NCBI GenBank assembly: GCA_964354865.1
Contig: CAYHBN010000022.1
Location: forward strand, 1 to 17,463
Reading direction: 5' to 3'
DNA from: JAHFJU01 sp964354865
GTDB lineage: Bacteria > Patescibacteriota > Gracilibacteria > UBA1369 > UM-FILTER-53-11
Length of the DNA stretch: 17,463 nt
Made by a program: the position numbers and the translations under genes. This document shows positions 14,364 to 17,463 of this stretch, piece after piece; within the stretch, counting starts at the first letter, position 1; every line of letters begins with the position of its first letter. The notes below the pieces were generated by a model. It was not told the origin of the DNA, searched no databases, and saw only the letters and a program-made list of their open reading frames with translations.

Positions 14364-15668
14364 ATGTTGCGCAAACACTTCGAAAAAATAGCCGGAAAAT
14401 TCCAAAAACCGAAGCCATCAAAAAATCCTGCTGAAAATCTACCCACAGAAACAGTAACTACTACTCGTCGCGGTTTTCTTCAAGGCATTGCAGCACTCGG
14501 TGTATTGGCATCGGTACCTGCACTTGAAGGTTGCGAAGAAGATCCTTCATGGAGTTTTTCTCAAAATATCGATCTTTCGCAGGTGCAAGAGCTTGAACAT
14601 AAAGGTCCATCGCTCGAAATTAAAACGCTCTCGAAAGACGAATACTACGAAATTCTCCAAAGACAGTGGGCATTGAAAAATATTAATTTGGATCCTCGTG
14701 CAATTTTTTCACTTCCAAAAAATGAAGTTGATCCTTGGGAATTCAATACAGATAGTGATGCAATTTCACGTGCATTAACAGATGGTGGTTATATATTTGA
14801 CTCGTTGGATCATTCGTCGGATGGTGAATCTCACTCTTTGTCCTTTCATGATGAAGATGGTGGTACCTACGAAATTTTTCGGGTGTTTTCTTCGGATTTA
14901 CATGTTCGAGTAGTGACTAAAAAAAGTGATGAAATTCATGGAGTTAGTTATGATACTAAAAGGTACAATACTAAGATTGAGCCGGCAAATAAGAGTCATT
15001 TAGTTCTCACTAATGAGGATGTTGGACGGTACGATACGCTCAGTAGTTTCGGCTTTGCAGAAGAAACTGTAACGGTATTAGCGCGGCCACTGAATCCTTT
15101 GTGGGCGGATGATCCTTTTGAACTAAGTAAAAATATCTATGTTGGTGACGAAAATATTGAGATTGCAACAAAGGAGCAATTCTGGGAATACTTGGCTCAG
15201 TGCACAGATGGCGCACAGTTTATTACCATGTTGAAAACAGCGCCGGTCGATTTTTTAGAAATTGAATCCGAAGTTGAATTATTAAAAATTATTAAAACGT
15301 TGCCAAACAACAACCCTGCTTTTTTTACTGCAGTTATTGGGCGAATCGTTGCGTTCGGTGGTGATAAAACCTTTAAGCAGGAATACAAAGCGCCCATGCA
15401 GACCATAAACGATGGTGTTGGAGACTGTGATGATTACACTATTTTGAATGCGTACTGGGCAAAATTAAATGGTTTTAAGGTCACCTCACTAATCTGGCGC
15501 GGGTCACGAATAGGTAAAAATGCACATGTGAATTTACTGCTTACTAATCCTAAAACGGGCGAGCAATTTTTTTGTGACAATACCTTGGTGTATTCCGGTG
15601 CAGATGCCAAAAAAGCTTTAGCCGAGTACGAAAAAAACTACAGGGAGAAGGACGTGGGGGATCTGTAG
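14364..15668 (+). CDS. twin-arginine lipoprotein with transglutaminase-like domain
   Basis: A 434-residue envelope protein. After a long hydrophilic N-region, TTTRRGFLQGIAALG (R35-R36) is a Tat motif followed by a short hydrophobic core and ALEGC (C57), a probable lipobox; the glutamate at -2 is unusual. The protein would be folded before export and lipid-anchored outside the membrane. A central region of about 200 residues is acidic and unassigned. The C-terminus carries a transglutaminase-like core: GVGDCDDYTILNAYWAKL with C355, NAHVNLLL with H388, and FFCDNT with D405, in the Cys-His-Asp order of that superfamily, which includes proteases and amide-forming enzymes. Activity is not predicted further. 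It converges, with 8 bp between, on a second gene with the same kind of core. Confidence 0.8.
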   Translation: MLRKHFEKIAGKFQKPKPSKNPAENLPTETVTTTRRGFLQGIAALGVLASVPALEGCEEDPSWSFSQNIDLSQVQELEHKGPSLEIKTLSKDEYYEILQRQWALKNINLDPRAIFSLPKNEVDPWEFNTDSDAISRALTDGGYIFDSLDHSSDGESHSLSFHDEDGGTYEIFRVFSSDLHVRVVTKKSDEIHGVSYDTKRYNTKIEPANKSHLVLTNEDVGRYDTLSSFGFAEETVTVLARPLNPLWADDPFELSKNIYVGDENIEIATKEQFWEYLAQCTDGAQFITMLKTAPVDFLEIESEVELLKIIKTLPNNNPAFFTAVIGRIVAFGGDKTFKQEYKAPMQTINDGVGDCDDYTILNAYWAKLNGFKVTSLIWRGSRIGKNAHVNLLLTNPKTGEQFFCDNTLVYSGADAKKALAEYEKNYREKDVGDL

Positions 15669-15676
15669 GATGTATA

Positions 15677-17463
15677 TTAGTGAGATGTTTTTTTACTACT
15701 ACTTTTGATGCTGAGCTCTAATCTTGCAATAAAAGCTGTATCTTCTGCCAATACTTTTTCTAATGTGCTGTAGCCAAAAGTTTCTTTGTCATACTCTTTC
15801 CACTGGCGCCCTAGGTCACTTATAGCTTTCTGGACAGCTAGAAATTGTGCGTAGTGAATTTCTGAAACTTCACCCGCTTGCGATAGTTCATAAAAAATCT
15901 TGTTGATTTCTTTTTCGTAAGGATCAACAAGAAGCAAAAATCCGGCATGAGACCAATGCAGTGTATCCGGATTTTTGCGCTCATCCAGGGTATATATTCT
16001 TTTAGCTATTTCTGGGGCAATGCGATTGTCCAATATGAACTTCTGAAAATTTTCGAGAGCAGTGGTATATGACGTGGCAACTTCTGATGGTTGATCTTTT
16101 TCTGCGTTAATGAGTACCTCTCTGTATGCCGATCCTTCAGGAATATGGAATGTGCCATCGGGAAATGTCACACTGAATAGCTCTCCCCATTCTCCGGCGC
16201 CAAACTCAGCTTTTTTGCCAACACTGAAGAATATATTGACTGGAGTCCATGTGGCACCGCCGAGCTCATATGTTTGCTGTGATGAAGGGGCTTGAATAAG
16301 CGGAGCACGATGAGCAGGAAAATCGGCAGCGGCTACTAAATGCCCCAATCCTGCAGCGTTAGCAAGAGTTTTGTAGGCAATATAACCATCTTCGCAGTCA
16401 CCACCACCGTCAAGCATGCTTATAACCGCAATTTTAGGAATATCTTTATCGTGAGCATCATACATATACTTAAAGTTTTCCTGCAGCCAGGTCGCAATTT
16501 TTCTCAATTTTTCAGTGTCATCATCTCCTTCGTTTTTTTCAAGAATCGCTCCCACAATTTTTTTATAAAGCTCTCCGTCGCTTTCGGTAAACCACTCAGA
16601 ATCAGAAACCTCTTCAATTTCTTGCTCGTTTTTGTTTACTAAAATTCTATATTGCCTTTGGTTTTGTTTTTGCTCTTCTAATTTTGAAAAGTGTTGTAAT
16701 AAAGATTTAGGGGTAAGCGTAATTTGTAGATTTCCCAATTCGAGGTGTAACGGCTGATCCGGCTCAATCGTTTTGAAAAAATCAGGCATGATTACAAACC
16801 TTTTTGGATTGTACATTTTACCCTTCAGTTTAATCGAGGCAATGGTGTCGTCGGGTTTGTAAGATACCTGAAAATCATTCTCAACGACGTTACTATCATT
16901 AAGCGCATTTTCTGAGATTTTTAATATCATTTTAACCCCTTGTTCATCGGCTTGGCCCAGTATGGTCCAGTTATTAAGCTTCTCGGCAATATTTGAAGAA
17001 CTGCCTTTAACTCGTATGTCATCGGGGGTTTGAGAATCTAAAACTGATTCGCCGATATCTTCTATAAGAACTAACTCAAGCCCTTTAATAAATACAGAGC
17101 TTACTTTCGCGTGGTAGTTATTAAAAATCCTGTTGATAGTGTAAGAGTCAGCAAGTCGGCCTTGAAGGCGCACGAACTCCATCGCTACACCCACTTCTTT
17201 TCTTACGTCTTCTTTGTTTTTGTGGAATGTAGGACACTGCCCCTGGTTCATCAATTTTTCATCGCGGCAGTAACCCGGTAAAAGCTGGGCATTGAAGCCG
17301 AGAGATTCATCATCAAGGAAGAAAAATTTGGAGCCATGCTCTTTTAAATCAACATTGAGTTTATGTCGTATGGTTTCAGAAGCTGGGGCGGGAGAGAGTG
17401 TACTGGTAGCCCGATCGCTTACCTGTGTGCGGACAGTAGTAATAGGTGCTGGGGGAAGATTCG
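15677..17463 (-). CDS. large protein with transglutaminase-like domain, 5' end outside window
   Basis: The reading frame stays open past the TTG/ATG near 17250 to the right window edge, so the gene is truncated at its 5' end; 594 residues are visible. The visible N-terminus has a Pro/Thr/Ser-rich linker (NLPPAPITTV and PAPAS), typical of extracellular proteins, then a long beta/alpha region without recognised motifs. The transglutaminase-like core has DGGGDCEDGYIAYKTLANA (Cys codon at 16394-16396), FPAHRAPL (His codon at 16310-16312) and a following ATWTPVN strand. A charged helical C-terminal part of about 200 residues follows. The Cys-containing motif is like GDCDDY of the convergent lipoprotein, suggesting related catalytic domains in otherwise different proteins. 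Substrate unknown; an export signal, if any, lies outside the window. Confidence 0.75.
   Translation of the reverse strand, partial: NLPPAPITTVRTQVSDRATSTLSPAPASETIRHKLNVDLKEHGSKFFFLDDESLGFNAQLLPGYCRDEKLMNQGQCPTFHKNKEDVRKEVGVAMEFVRLQGRLADSYTINRIFNNYHAKVSSVFIKGLELVLIEDIGESVLDSQTPDDIRVKGSSSNIAEKLNNWTILGQADEQGVKMILKISENALNDSNVVENDFQVSYKPDDTIASIKLKGKMYNPKRFVIMPDFFKTIEPDQPLHLELGNLQITLTPKSLLQHFSKLEEQKQNQRQYRILVNKNEQEIEEVSDSEWFTESDGELYKKIVGAILEKNEGDDDTEKLRKIATWLQENFKYMYDAHDKDIPKIAVISMLDGGGDCEDGYIAYKTLANAAGLGHLVAAADFPAHRAPLIQAPSSQQTYELGGATWTPVNIFFSVGKKAEFGAGEWGELFSVTFPDGTFHIPEGSAYREVLINAEKDQPSEVATSYTTALENFQKFILDNRIAPEIAKRIYTLDERKNPDTLHWSHAGFLLLVDPYEKEINKIFYELSQAGEVSEIHYAQFLAVQKAISDLGRQWKEYDKETFGYSTLEKVLAEDTAFIARLELSIKSSSKKTSH

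Noticed and set aside
17249..17254. TTG/ATG near 17250 as the start of the rightmost gene
   Set aside because: The frame stays open for 69 more codons to the window edge with protein-like sequence (Pro/Thr linker, FFFLDDESLGF), so the real start is outside.
1..17463. UGA read as glycine (genetic code 25)
   Set aside because: No in-frame TGA occurs within any of the long conserved genes, whereas code-25 organisms use it often.
1..17463. CRISPR arrays, tRNA or rRNA genes, insertion sequences
   Set aside because: No spaced direct repeats, cloverleaf-like segments, rRNA signatures or transposase motifs were seen; the only direct repeats are inside the large coding gene.

Overview
The window reads as a gene-dense piece of a small bacterial genome, most likely a Patescibacteria/CPR-type organism (for example a Peregrinibacteria-like lineage). 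This is inference. It rests on tight packing, absence of convincing Shine-Dalgarno sequences, promoters lying almost on top of start codons, many large secreted proteins of unknown role, and a DUF3800 gene. All 13 genes whose 3' end is visible stop at TAA (7) or TAG (6) and none at TGA. No in-frame TGA occurs in them either, so UGA is not read as glycine here.

Left part (1-8617), accessory in character: the 5' end of a DUF3800 gene and a small upstream gene on the minus strand, an AT-rich 272-codon gene (271 residues from the preferred ATG) for a helical protein of unknown function, and an auxin-efflux-carrier-type transporter on the minus strand. These are followed by an AT-rich gene of 1726 codons. 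It encodes ten tandem repeats of about 74 residues, then a complete SNF2-type helicase motor, then a class I SAM-dependent methyltransferase domain. A 374-residue protein of unknown function follows and carries nearly the same upstream promoter element. The repeat-helicase-methyltransferase protein plus this downstream gene is the best candidate for an undescribed system. A role in defence or DNA/RNA surveillance is possible, but no nuclease domain is visible.

Middle part (8607-12537), housekeeping: a nitroreductase-family protein, an RlmK-like RNA methyltransferase, a dGTPase-like HD phosphohydrolase (dgt), a secreted protein with a PEF-CTERM-like C-terminal sorting signal, and the ribonucleotide reductase repressor nrdR.

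Right part (12526-17463), cell envelope: a secreted protein with a lysozyme-like/hemagglutinin-related domain plus five C-terminal repeats, a twin-arginine lipoprotein with a transglutaminase-like domain, and a convergent gene, cut by the window edge, with a second transglutaminase-like domain.

Layout: neighbouring genes mostly alternate in strand. Convergent pairs overlap by 11-32 bp or abut within 16 bp, and divergent pairs share short promoter gaps. Most genes therefore appear to be transcribed singly from promoters of the form TTGACR/TAGACR, 16-17 bp, -10 box, then about 6-13 nt to the start codon. No rRNA, tRNA, CRISPR array or insertion sequence was recognised. No stretch over 300 bases lacks a gene.
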